Below, piece after piece: positions 51,580-64,000 of a DNA stretch of 64,000 nucleotides. Position 1 is the first letter of the stretch, and each line of letters opens with the position of its first letter. The stretch comes from Pegea sp. RAD2-039 (taxonomy: Eukaryota > Chordata > Thaliacea > Salpida > Salpidae). The position numbers and the translations under genes are program-made. Location: NCBI GenBank assembly GCA_034620365.1, contig JAQGEQ010000380.1, forward strand, positions 248,001 through 312,000, in the 5' to 3' direction. The notes beneath the pieces are model-generated. The model saw nothing but the letters and a program-made list of their open reading frames with translations. It ran no database searches and was not told where the DNA came from.

Positions 51580-54500
51580 TCATTTATCGACAGTTGAGGC
51601 TCATTTAGTTAAGTAAAAACGTTTATTTCACAAGCTAGCTTGTTTCCAACTAAACAAGTCAGTAAGACTTTTAAAGTGTCCATTTTATAAAATCAAATTA
51701 TAAATTTTTGCTCAGAAATTTAATTTTTGTTCCTCATAACTAAAAATATTAATAATCAATGGGGCTGAACAACTTTCTTCAACAAACAAATATTGCTAAA
51801 TGCTTTCAATCTATTTGTTCAAAAATATAAAGTGTTAGTAAGCCTAATAACCTTTTAAACTATGATCGGGATAAACTGTAGATAAATGATGTCAGTATAA
51901 CAATACTACTTGTAAAGTCTTTCAACCACGCATGGTAAAAAGGTCAGAGTTTATGATAGTTAAGTCTTTTACTAATTGACTTGGTAATTTATCATTATTT
52001 ATTACTTATATCCCAAATTATTTACGATTTAAGCTGATGATACAAACGTATTTTTTATGAAAAAAGTTCTGACTATAACATACACTTTGAATTTATTTTT
52101 TTTATGTGAGTGTTAATGATGAGGTTTATTATTTATTAAGGCTTTCATTAAATTCTATCAAATTGATGAATAATTGCCCATAATGGCTAAAAAAGAAAGA
52201 TTTTTTGAGATATGCTAAAACTTCATATTTCATATTGACAATAAGATAATTATGAATTAAAAATATTTTTTATATATTATAAAAATATTAAGTCTATCTT
52301 CAAATTAGTTCAATAATATTAGAGGCTTAACAGAAAATGTTAAGTTCGATCAGGATATCAGTTTTTTCAACTGAAAGCTTTTTGCTGATTCAATTGAAAG
52401 CGATTACCAGAAGTACTTGTAAATGTAGAATAGATAAATAAAATAAAAATGTTTAATGTGAAAGTTTTTATCTAATCAACATTTCCTACTTGATAAGATA
52501 TCTAAGCTGATATCAATATATTTCGTTCTTCATAATTGAGAATTTTATTTTTTCAAAATTCACTATAGGCTTTAAACTTGTTCAATTTTCTGGAGCAAAA
52601 CCCAGAAAAGGTTATAAAGAATTTTTGCTCAAAAGACGACTTATCTCAAAACTATTTATAATACAATATCTATAATTGAAATAAAAGGACTTGTATTTGT
52701 AACATTTACCTTAATTTGTTTACTTAAGTAATACTTTATCATTTATTTGAAAATATTAAAAAGTTCTACAAATATCTTTCAGCTGATGTTATAAAACAAT
52801 ATTCGACTTTTGTATTCTTTGATTTATTTGATGTTTACTCACAGTGTAAGACTTTAAAGCTTCGATCAACATCTAACTATTGATCAAAACTTCAAAGTTA
52901 TTTAATGCTTATTTTAAACTGATGTTAATCCAAAATAAAAACAATCTATTTTTAAATCTAAACTTTAATTAAGTCATTATAGAAAAATTTATTGGTAATG
53001 TAAAGTGATAATGCGACCGTAGTAAAACCTTTGCGTCATACCATATATATGGAACAGAATAGTTCTTGTAAAACATATAGTCTTCATTTATTTCTACGAA
53101 AATATGCAATAGCAGTTAGGTAGGTGTATAGAAAGAGTTTATCCAACAAATGATACTACTTTTATTTTTTGAATCAAATGTTTAATTTACAAATAAGGTA
53201 TATTAGCTAGTAAGCTCTAAAGTTATATTTTTAGTTTTCTAAGAACATTTTTAAAGTTTTTTTATTTAAAAAGTAATTTTAGATTTTGATGTAGATTTAA
53301 ACCAAGTAATTATAGGATTAAGAAAAAAATGTGTTCGTTTTATACTTTACTGCATGAATGATTTAAAATCAAATTACAGCACAAGCAACAGTTTGTCAAT
53401 GTGACTATGTGCTTGTATTTGTACAACTTCCAAAGTTTGAATCTGAACTTAGTATTTCTTAAAACAAAAAGTAGCTTTATGTAATCAGACAGCAACAACA
53501 ATTTTGTAGTTTATTTGCTCATTTAGTTTGTTTTTGCTTGATATTTACAAAATATTTAAGCTTTTTTTAAGAAATTTCTTAATCAGCCCATTGAAAAATG
53601 TATCATCAAATGAATAGGTGTATATATAAAAACTTAACGAGTCTTACACATAAAATAGTATTTTAGCTGCAATAAAATATATCTTTATTTAAGGAATATG
53701 CAAACAGTTAGAAAATAAGAAGTTAATCTTGATTAGCATGGTTATTTATAAATGTTTTGTTTCATTATCAACTCTTAACAATTTAAATTGTCACAAAATA
53801 TATTTTTGTGCAGTAAGTCTAGGAAAAAATCAAGAATAAAAACTACTCCATTCATCCAGTCAATAAAAGTGAAAGATTGCTTCTTATTTGAAGAAATCAG
53901 AAAATCGAAAAACTCGTGTTTGTCAACACGATTCTGAAGTATATATTCAGTCAATTTATGTTTGAATTTTGATTTCATAGCGATGCTTAATTTTTTATTT
54001 TTTAAATGATAAGTAAACCGAATTGGCGATATTGGTTTCCTTTTACAAGAAATTCGATAGAGTTATTGTTATAGTGTGTTTTTAGAGGTATATGCAGCCT
54101 CTATAAGTATATTTCAATTGTTACATCTATATTTTATAATGGATTTAGGTTTGCGGGCCGTTTGCATTGTTCTATATCTAGAAGCTGCGTAATTTTAGTT
54201 TAAATGAAAGTAGCTATGCAGTAATGTGAAAATAATCATTTTTAAGAGTTTTGAGGTCATTGATTGTATAACAGACCATTAAGCAAATGAACTATAAATC
54301 ATCGATTTGCAAAAAGCATGTGTATAAACTGTAACTTGCTAACTTTATCACAATCTATTTACTGAAGTTTAAACTTGAAATAATTCAATGTTTCTTAGAT
54401 TCTCTCACATGATTTCACAAAAGCTTGCTGAAAAACTGATTACATAACCTCCACTTCATTGGCATATTTTATTTTCCAGTTTTTTTAAATTTAAGGGCCA

Positions 54501-57500
54501 TTAATTAAAGCTTTTCGAAGGTTTTAAGTTAAAGTACTTTGATTGAACTTACAAGTAGTCACGACTTTAAGATGCTTACGGGGTTTTAAAATTCTAAAAA
54601 GAAGTTTGTTTATCGATAATTGCGTATATTATGCTCAATATCATATTTAAGAAAGTATTCAGACTTACTATCTCAAATTTTAAGCTCTTATGCATAATAA
54701 GTTGTTTAAGCCAATGAATAATCGATAGAAGAGCCCAATCAGTTTAGATCTTTAGATTTTCGCATTGAATGTTTTTTACTAAGTTTTTGAAGCCTTATAC
54801 AAATCAACAAATATATAAGTGTAAATTGTTTGTATATCACGTTTAAATTTTATGATATCAAGTTTAAGCTGAATTCAAAGTTTATAAAAATGCCTACAAT
54901 AAAATCTAAATGTGTCTCACTCATCTTCAATCTAATCTGAAATATTTTTATTTTAAGATGATTAAAAAAATTAAAAAAATTGATATAACTGTAAAATCAG
55001 CAGTTTTGAATAATTGCAGAATAATTTGAATCAAATGTTGAAAATTAAAATATTTTAGATATTTCATGCATACATTTATTCAGTGGTTTTAACCTTTTTG
55101 ACCCACAGACTATATTCAAGCCTAAATTGACTATTTCTTTATATTTGTACAATCAATACAGATTATGGTTTAAGAGATATAAACTGAATACCACCAACAA
55201 CATTTTTTCGTCTAAGTTTTGGCTAGAACAAATGACTGGAGTTTATTCCAATTGGTATGTTTGAAAACTCGAAATCAATTTACGCTTTCTAAAAGTATTA
55301 ACAACAATTTTATTTAACCATTTAAAAACATTTCAGTTCATTTTTGTAATCTCTCTGTTTATGTGTTTTAAGCTGGGTTTTAGTAGCTTACAAAATATTC
55401 AATTTCATTTTAGTCTAAAAGCTTATTTCTAAAACTATAAACAAAAACATTTCGGCCTTTGCATTTTTATAAATTATTTTGGTAATTTAAAGATGATCCA
55501 AAGAGAGGCAAATGCTAGAAAAAGTTATAAAAAGAAAGCTGTAAACATTAAGCTTTACTATAATAAAAGTAACGTGGTTAAAGCATTGCTTGATACAAGA
55601 TACCGTTAAGGAAAATAATAGCTTCAATTTTCTGAAAAGTTTTACTCATATGGTTCTATCTCTTGTATGAAATAATTAAAAGTTATTGAAACAAACCAAA
55701 TTACTTTGTAAAAATTAGTTATAGAATATCAATTAGTTGAGTTTGAGTCAATTTACATAAAAATATTTTGAAAATTTAATGATGAAGAAGTGGAAAAGAT
55801 ACCATAAAAAAATTCTCAAGAATTAATCAAATTTTTTTTGAATATTTCTCGAAGTAATTAAAGTTTCAAATTTACTTTCAATTGTTATCTGGATGGCAGC
55901 TTGACTGACAGCGTGGTGAAATTGCTTCAATTTAACCAAAATTCTCTTTTTCAAGAGTGAAGTTTACGTTTCGCAATATTACTGATTATATCTTGTATAA
56001 ATCCAGAAAAAATGTTTATTTCAATTTAGAAATGTTTGATGCGTAAATTTAAGGGCTAAGATTTTTTATTATATACACATTTTTATTTTCTAAAAAAAGG
56101 AAATAAAAACTAAAGATAGAAACATCAAAACAAGATGATTTTGTGATCTAGAAAAATTATAAGTGAAAGATTTCAAAATGCAGATTTAATTTTTATGTCT
56201 AGACTTTTCTTGGCTAAAATTTGTTTTTGTATTTCCTTCGAAATACCCAAAACGTTTTACAATTCAGATGGTAGTGACATCTTCACTGTAAAAAATTTTG
56301 TCATTCAATTTTCAAGGCTTTTCAGTCAAATTTACTAAGACCACCAAAATATGTGACACCTAAAAAGAACTTCAGTGAAAGCTTAAAACCAATAGTAGAA
56401 TGTTATTAGCATAACGTTTTAATGTAAAGGTAATTTTTTTACCAGATTGGTTTCAGCTCGAAGAATTATATATACTAGATAAAATAGCTTAAAATATCTA
56501 CTCGATTTGCATGAAAAAATTACAAACAGTTCTTTAGTTGTTCAAGTTTAGTTTGTAGTTTAATTTATAAATCTTTCTTTGGTATGCTACTTTATTTTGA
56601 TGTCATTTTACAAATATCGATGACCTTTTAAATTTGCCAAGTTTGAAATTTTGGTAGAAGCTGAAGTTCTCCTATATATTGACTTTCTATGTAAGCATAC
56701 TTGGAGGTAAAATCTATGACATTACCAGGACTAGTATCTAAAAAGATTATAAGAAAAGAAAACGTATGTAAATTAACAAAATGTTCTTTGATAAAGACAG
56801 CAATTGCCCGAATGAATTGAAGCAAAGATGAGTGATTGAATTGATCAATCAATTTGATTATGAATAAAAAACTCAACAAATTTCAAAGCTAAGTTGTATT
56901 CCTTAAAAGCTTGTAGATACAAAAATGCCAGCTAAGAAAAAATTAGATTATCTTTACATTTGTATTAAATTTATTTATTTAGTTAATTATCTTACTGTTA
57001 ATACTCCGTTACTCTTGATTTGATTGTAGTGCATATACAAATATTTTAAAAATTAACTCTTTCTTAATAGAATTCAAAAAATTCTTCTAATAAATAGCTG
57101 CACGGTTATTTCAGGTGACCCACACCGTCGTAATATTTTATTAAGGCAATTAAAAATATCTCAGAAAATAAACCACTACAGATTGATTTTCTAAGGATAA
57201 GAACAGCATAGAGGAACATTATGCCTGAGGAAGTATCATATTCAAAGACTTTGCTTCGTTTGCTTTATTTTCTTTTATGTCACTGAAAACTTGCAACTTA
57301 AGTTGTTGTTGATGATTAGAAAATTTGATGCTGAAGCTGTCTTATACTTAGCATTTCAAGGCTCTAAGCTTTGTTTTATAGCCAATTTGATATAAATAAC
57401 TTAAATATTAGAATTCAAAGGCAGAATGCATTAAGTTTTTCTTTTTTTTGATAAAGTCTAGATTTTTTGTAAAAGATATCAATGTAAAAAAAGACACATG

Positions 57501-59979
57501 ACCAAAAATCTTTACGTCACATATTCACACAATATAGAATAGAAAAACTGAGCTCATACTCCAGCAGCAGTCAAAGGTTATGAGTCTCTATATTTGGTTT
57601 AATACTATCTTTCTTATTTCAGTTTTAAGTCTGGCTGAATATACAGCAAAAAACTTTAAGCCAACTTTTAGATATTTAAAGCAGACTTTTATTTAGATAG
57701 TAGCTGATATTTTACAGAAATAAATTTACGTGAAGAATTAGCAAAGTGGTAAAGTAGAGAGTAAAAAATGAAGACTTGGCACTTTCTATTGAAAAAGAAT
57801 AATTAAATTATAAGTAATTTTTAAGTAACTTAAATTCAACAAAGAAGTATTTCTTGTTTCTTTCAGTCTAAGAATTGTCTAAGTCTTCTATAAAGCTAAG
57901 CATCTCTCATATAAAGTTTAACTACAGATATTACTAAAAAACCTTACAGTATTTTTTCTTACTTTTTGTAGTTAGTAAGTAGATCATTAAGAAAAGTGTG
58001 AAAAAACAGACAAACCAATGCATTTATTTTACATTTTTTAAAACTTTTAATTAAAATGTTTGTTAAAAGTGAAGCCTAAAAATTAAGCTCATTATTCAAT
58101 TCGACAATGAGATTGAGGAATAAAAAAACCTTATCTAGATTTACCTGGATGGTTATTTGACGTTTATCTGAACCAATTATTCAATAATAAAGAAAGAAGA
58201 ATGAAGGATTAAAACTAGATTAACTTTTTAATTTTATCTGAAATGCAGATACAGAACTCATCTTTAAATTTTTAAATTGTTATATTTTGCTTCAGGTTAG
58301 TAATTTTTAAACTTACAGTGGTATCTGATTTCTTTTGTTGGTAAAATAAACTTTTATTGAATTATATTTGAAAAAAAGATTTCAAAATCATTAAATTTGT
58401 TTTGAAATGAACACTAAAATATAACTTACCGAAAATTTTTTTTAAGTTTTGCACTTACAAAATTATAAGCGTTCTTGTTAGAGATCATAACTAAATATAT
58501 CGCTGAAATGTTTTTTATCAACGCGTTGTAAATTTAGTTTGAGTTTTTTGTCATTAATTTCAGTTTTTTATATGAAATTGCAGTAAATGAGAAAAACGTT
58601 ATGAATTGAAAAGTTTTCAAAATGTGGAAATGGTAATTTCTATAGTTGTATTTGCTTTATAATAAAATCATAAAATGAATAAAGATAGTTAAGTAAATAA
58701 TGAATTAGCTCAAGCATCAGATTTTTGTTATTATTTAAAATAGATTTAAATTGAAATTTTAATTTCTTCATTTTTAGCTAATTTGTTAAAAGCTAGAAAT
58801 TATATTGCATATTGTTTTTAAGGTTGCTCTAAGTCATGTTGCTTATAAATTGTGATAAGTAAGCAGTTTTTAAATATCAAACTATATTATTGGGATTGTA
58901 AAGTAAATAGATAATTGAACATAATTTTCTAAATGTTTAAAACAAAGCTGAAGAAATTAAAGAAATTATTTTGATTGAATTCATGACTACACTAAAAACT
59001 CTACATAATACTTTAGTATTTAAAAGTTTGATTTTTAGTTTGGTAAAAGCATAGTTTTCATTTTATAGCAGTATTATTCAAAAGTATTTTATTTTTAATG
59101 TAGAAGCTATTTAATATAATTTTTTTTGTGTTTAAAAATAAAAATCTGCTAAATAAACTGAGCAAAAATCTTGATTTACTTATTTGTAATATTATAACCA
59201 GATCAAAACTTAATATTATTACTAAAATATATAATAAATCAAAGATGAAGTTTGAGAAAGTTTAACTCTACGAGCTACTTTTAAGCATGTTTTTTCGTGA
59301 GTTAAATATTTTTATCTTGTATTGAAGTTGAATCAAAATATTTGGTTTGACTCAATTTTGAAAACTAAGTTTAAAGAATTCGGCTCTAAGCAGATAGTTT
59401 TGTTGCGCTTGAAATGTATAGCTTATAATGTTTTTTTTAATGTCATAACAAATATTTTTATTCTGTAATTTTTTCTACCACCATCCACTTGCAAAGTACT
59501 ATAATTTATTTAAAGTTTATTCTTTATAATTCTTATCTGAAATGATTGGAAAAAAAATTTAACACCATTTCATAAAAGCAACTTTGATTCAAATTTAGTC
59601 TTTTAAATTAAACAAATATATCCTGTTAAAAATCTTTTTGTTTTCTTTGTTATCACCTGGGTTATATATAGCATTAGAGTTAATATTCACTTTGACGCCA
59701 GCTTGCGGCAAAATATATCTTATGATATCTTATCCACAAATATTTTTTATATGTCTAAATTTTAATAAAACTCTTTTAACTTGTCAACAAAGGCTTGCTG
59801 ATGCATATGCTTGTTTAGTCTTTTCTTAACTTTTAAGTCTATATCACAAACTGATAAAACAACTATTTTCGATTCAAAATTTTGATTAAATAGAAAAATA
59901 AAGTCGTAAAAATTATTTGTATAATTGATAAAACCAAACCTGACCTACTACTCAGCACTAGTAAATTGATTTTTTCAAG

Positions 59980-60051
59980 TGACGTCAGTTTTATTCAGTG
60001 ATATAAAAACTGTATTGTTTCGTAGGTGCATCGTTTAAAAGTCTTGAAAGG
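59980..60051 (+). promoter_or_regulatory. Candidate core promoter: CRE, TATA box, short exon with donor
   Basis: A full CRE TGACGTCA (59980-59987) is followed 15 nt later by TATAAAA (60002-60008). A transcription start would be expected near 60030-60035, then a short segment ending in a donor-like GAAAG/GTAACT at 60050/60051. The spacing is that of a CRE/TATA promoter with a short non-coding first exon. The transcript would continue rightwards. Inferred from motifs only. Confidence 0.3.
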
Positions 60052-63000
60052 TAACTAAAAAAAGTCTATAGCGTTTTAAAACGATTATGAATCGATTGTT
60101 TTAAGCATTCAAACATGTCAAAAAATTTATTGTTAATAAATCATTAGTACTCACATTAATTTAGATCAAAAAAGTGTTTTCATCACAAAATCTGTGTTTG
60201 TAAGAAATGTTAACCATTTTATTTGAAAGATTAATACATAAAGTCTACAATCACTCAAGGCAATCAAAACATTTATTCTAAAAAGCCAGTGAAAAGTATT
60301 TAATCTTTAGAGTTATTAAATAAATATTTAAAATTTTCAAATGGAATTCAAATCTTTGTCAAGGTAAATATTAAAACAACACATTTATACCACAGATACG
60401 ACTTTGTTCGTTACTTTTATGTAAGTATAAATAAATTTTCGAGATAAAATGTTGAAATTTTACTTTAATCACTCGAAATGTAAGCTGAAGCAAAATGAAT
60501 AATTCATTCGAAATTTTGAGAAAGCATTTGAGTTTGTCCACGTATTGTCAAGAGAGCATTTAAGAGAGTTTCTAGAAGATACATTTATCATTATTCAAAG
60601 TAAAATAAATAGGCAGGCAAACTTACTGAGTATGTTATTACAGCTATATATTATTTACAGCTCTTACAAATATTCATAACAAACTCAAGAAAAGTTGTTT
60701 TAAAAAAAAGAGAGAATTTCAGAAGTCATCAGTTTTATTTTCTTTTGTTTCATTTATATAATTTCTTTTTAAGTAACAACTTTTTACAACTTAAAGTTTC
60801 ACTTTTATTTATTTGTATTAATTTTTCTAACTGTGTAACTGCAGACATTTCAATTATAATAAAACAACAAGAAAAATTCGTTTTAATAGTTTAGAATGAA
60901 AAAGATTAAAATTAAGATTTATAATTATAAAATATTTCAAGATATATAAATTTGATCAAGTAGACTACTGGTATATCAAATACGTGGTACAACGATTGAA
61001 CATAACCAGCTAACATAGTTAATCTTAATCAAAACAACAGAAAACATTTTGAAAAACTCTTTAAACATCAGTTTTCAACTACTATTGAATTATACTAAAA
61101 TTTCAGTAAGTTGAAAAAAGATAAAATTGAAAAGCAATAAACCGTAAATTCAGTTGTTCAAATAGTTTTTGATCGAAAATGTTGAGTTTATTTTTGCTTT
61201 ATTATAGCTACAATATTATTACTTACTTTTTTTTTAATTTTTTGAAAGAAATTTTTTTGAAATTTTTGAAGAAAGTTGAAACTTAAATAAACGATTAAAC
61301 TTTTTGTTCTGTTCACAAAGTAAATACTTCAACATACTTATTAATTTAATTTTTTTTAAAAACATTATATTTTCCTAGAAAATAAATTTTGTGCTCAAGT
61401 TCTAATTTGGATGATTATCAGTTAGGTAGTTTAACTTTTCTCAATAAATGGTTGAGTAAAACGAAGCTATTAAGTTCACACAAGTAAATAATCTATAAAC
61501 AAATCTTTCAGTCACGTGACAGGAGTTTTAGAATGCTCAAAAGGATGTTTGAGTACTTTTAGAACTTGAAGTGTCTTTTCCAGCTTGACAGAATAGAATA
61601 CGTGCCTCTGATAAAAATTTTCAACTCTCATAAAGTACTTCAAGATGAAGTAAATTTGACACAACGGAAACATAATGAAGCCATTCATCAAACATGAGAA
61701 AAAGTTGAATGAAATTTCTAATGTTTACCATGCTGTAACTTCAGACAAGTTAATTTGAATAGTATATTCAAACCGGTATTTAATTTATAAATCATAATAT
61801 AAGTTCAAATATGTCTACATTTACTTTTAAATAATATATTTATTTTCTTCTAATTATTAATTATGTAAGCTCGTTCGTTTGGAAAAATCATTATTATTCA
61901 TGTGTAGAACAATATGCTAGCACACAAAACCTTTCTAGTTATATATATTACTAGTTACTTCTCTTTTGTTAAAAAGTAGATACTTATTTTAATTTAATGA
62001 GTTACAACTAAAACATGATTAACTATTGTTTTAAATAGGTGTGTGCATTCTAATATTACTTTTGCTAATACAAATGTTGAGTTAATAAAGAAAATTCAAT
62101 TGAAATATTGTTTTTCCCACATTTTTTCAACTACTTTTTAAAAAATTTAAAAAATAAAATGAGTTTATAAATCTGAAACAATAAAACTACTTAAAACCTT
62201 ATATTAAGTAAAATATGAAAGCTTCAGGCCTGAGCATCCGACAGATAAACTGATCGTTGTATTGTTCATATAAGTAACTCTAAAGTTTTTTAGACACAAA
62301 CAGTGTATTGTAATCAACATTCGAAAAATTAGTTGTTTCAACTGTCAAAGCAAAGCTATTCTATTACAAATGTACTTTTAGTTGGTAAACTATGCAAGCA
62401 AATCTGTTTGTAAGTTTTTTACTACTGCATTGTATTTAGTATACAATAAATGATAACTATTAGAAAAGTTAAGTTGCATTTTTAAACAAAACGCTTTGTA
62501 AAAGTTTTTGAAATACAAAAGAAAAAAAAATGTATAAAAATTGAAGCCTACAAGAAAATTTCGAAAATATTTTTTCTGTTTAGAATAATCATTAGTTTTT
62601 GCAATTTAGGTATTTAGGTGTTATCTGATTCATATAATTCTCTTTTTAAAGTATTGAGTTTAGAATCTATTTCAGTTCATATAGATTAAACCATTTGATA
62701 CTACCTAACTCAAGTTACTAAGCTTTAATTTCAAATTATATTTATCTCTAAAAGTTTGGTAACTTTTTTTACTTATAATTCAGCATTTTGTATATCGCTT
62801 TTAGCACGATTAAATTTTATTTTTAAATGCGTTTTAATAGCTTTCTTGGTGGTAGTTTTATTACATCAAATTTTGTTACTTTCATAGTATTAGTATTTTA
62901 TAAAAGTATTTTAACAAAGAAATAGCTTGCGAACTTCTACCACTTTATTAAATTTTAAAGTTATTCAAATATTAAGCGATGATGACAAATATGTTTAATC

Positions 63001-64000
63001 TGCAATGTAAGCAATATTCTAAATTCTGTTGACAATAATGATACTTTTTGATCAATCACCAAGCATACTTTCGTATTTATTTACTAGTTACTAAATCATT
63101 GTAGCTCCCAAACACTTTTCAAGTACTGAATTTTAGTTGCCGTTTTCTCTATCAGTCTCCAGCGGCATTTCGAAACTTGTTAAAGATATATCTTGAAGCT
63201 TAATTTACATTTGTTTTAATTAAATATAATTCTTATTATAATTCTTTTATTTAAATAGAAAATTATTTTTATCCCAAGAATCTTTTAGAAAGTAGATTAT
63301 TTAATGGCTTTTAAATTAATTTTATTTTAATTGTAACTTAGGTTTTAAACTACTTGATATACCACCAACTTTCATAATTTAAACAAATTATTTTATTCCA
63401 GTTTTTTATTACCTTTTTTAATTTCATGATTTGATTAATTTTTCACAAATATTAAAAAACATTAAACTTGATTAGAATTATGTTTAGTTTCATATTATAT
63501 GTTTTATATTAACAGGTTTTATATTAGTTTAAATTGTATTTTTAATTATAGTTAAAAGGATTTAACAGTATCTATGTTTCTATCTGTTATAATTCATAAC
63601 TACTCAGCTTTCTATAAGCTTTGTACTTGCAAAAAATTTCAAAAATCAAACTAATTTATCAAGTAATTTTATCTCTCCTCTTTTTTTATCTTACTAGGTC
63701 TTTTGAAGTTTTAACTGCTCTAAAGATTAACAAGATTTTTTGACAAATTATGCTACAAAACAAACAGCATATACGAAGCATTGTAATATCTAGTATAAAT
63801 ATTTTACAAATCCACTTCTAAAGTAATCAAAGACTGAGTGAAACTATTATTTGTTTAAAAAAGATAGCTTAGTTTGGCTTTTGATGTTGTAAAATCTAAA
63901 ATAAGATTATTTTACAAGTACCAGATAAAAAAGAGTAGATTAAAAAGACATAAAATTAAAGTATTTTAGAACATATTCCCTTTCTTATGTTTTTATGTGT
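60052..64000. other. AT-rich sequence to window end, no gene supported
   Basis: No open frame over 60 codons and no recognised repeat. If the promoter at 59980 is real, this is its first intron. Confidence 0.4.

Larger units (their letters stand above)
41405..59979. other. Gene desert, AT-rich
   Basis: 18.6 kb in which I can support no gene, RNA or transposon. Frames of 60-90 codons (46793-47062 +, 53978-53775 -, 56879-56628 -, 59638-59829 +) have the Phe/Ile/Lys/Asn composition expected of translated A/T-rich DNA. Isolated higher-complexity patches are CTCF-like motifs at 43578 and 46468 and a CRE at 51572. It may hold regulatory sequence or 5' introns of the cortexin-like gene. Confidence 0.45.

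Noticed and set aside
53775-53978. 67-codon minus-strand frame
   Set aside because: It starts with ATG and has a fairly normal composition, but there is no acceptor, promoter or homologue to support it.
56628-56879. 83-codon minus-strand frame
   Set aside because: Phe/Ile/Leu-rich with no family resemblance; expected by chance at this A/T content.

Overview
This window is animal (metazoan) nuclear DNA. It is strongly AT-rich, its genes are split by GT-AG introns, and its proteins are typical of animals: a neuronal calcium sensor, a cortexin-type membrane protein, SAMTOR/BMT2, MMACHC, a retinol-dehydrogenase-like SDR, a secreted leucine-rich-repeat protein and mitochondrial Lon. The species cannot be fixed from sequence alone. 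A compact-intron, AT-rich invertebrate with CR1-like LINEs fits; flatworms, hydrozoans and other small invertebrates are all possible.

Layout. 1-4180: an apparently intact CR1/jockey-type LINE with an ORF1/ORF2 overlap. 4200-4900: two short exon-like blocks with a tRNA-derived SINE between them, possibly the end of a gene lying mostly upstream of the window. 6613-8701: SAMTOR/BMT2, six coding exons (+). 8880-9026: GC-richer block, candidate promoter/first exon. 9747-11828: secreted LRR protein, six exons (+). 12678-15022: SDR/retinol dehydrogenase, six coding exons (-). 19400-27586: hippocalcin/neurocalcin-like sensor, three coding exons (+) with long introns. 28377-30180: second LINE copy, 5'-truncated and broken (-). 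31226-31963: MMACHC, one uninterrupted coding exon (+). 32405-37022: mitochondrial Lon protease, 18 coding exons (+), with a second SINE in intron 4. 40901-41404: cortexin-like gene (-). 41.4-64 kb: an AT-rich desert with no gene I can support, only a few motif clusters (CTCF-like, CRE, CRE+TATA).

I assembled the exon chains by hand. In SAMTOR, LRR, SDR, the calcium sensor and Lon the splice phases agree from end to end and the summed coding lengths are multiples of three, giving 342, 345, 343, 193 and 933 residues. All these genes, and MMACHC, have a splice-acceptor-like site 5-52 nt upstream of the start codon, as expected for 5'-UTR introns or spliced-leader trans-splicing. Lon introns are tiny, and six of them are exactly 54 nt.

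The most interesting items are: (i) a canonical A-AAA-AAC slippery heptamer at the LINE ORF1/ORF2 junction, in exactly the phase needed to make an ORF1-ORF2 fusion; (ii) a LINE and a SINE sharing the same 3' tail, and a second SINE with the same kind of tRNA head and linker but a different GC-rich body; (iii) a cortexin-domain protein in what looks like an invertebrate; (iv) the acceptor-before-ATG pattern. SAMTOR (SAM sensor for mTORC1) and MMACHC (vitamin B12 processing for methionine synthesis) are metabolically linked, but they lie 23 kb apart with other genes between, so no operon is implied.
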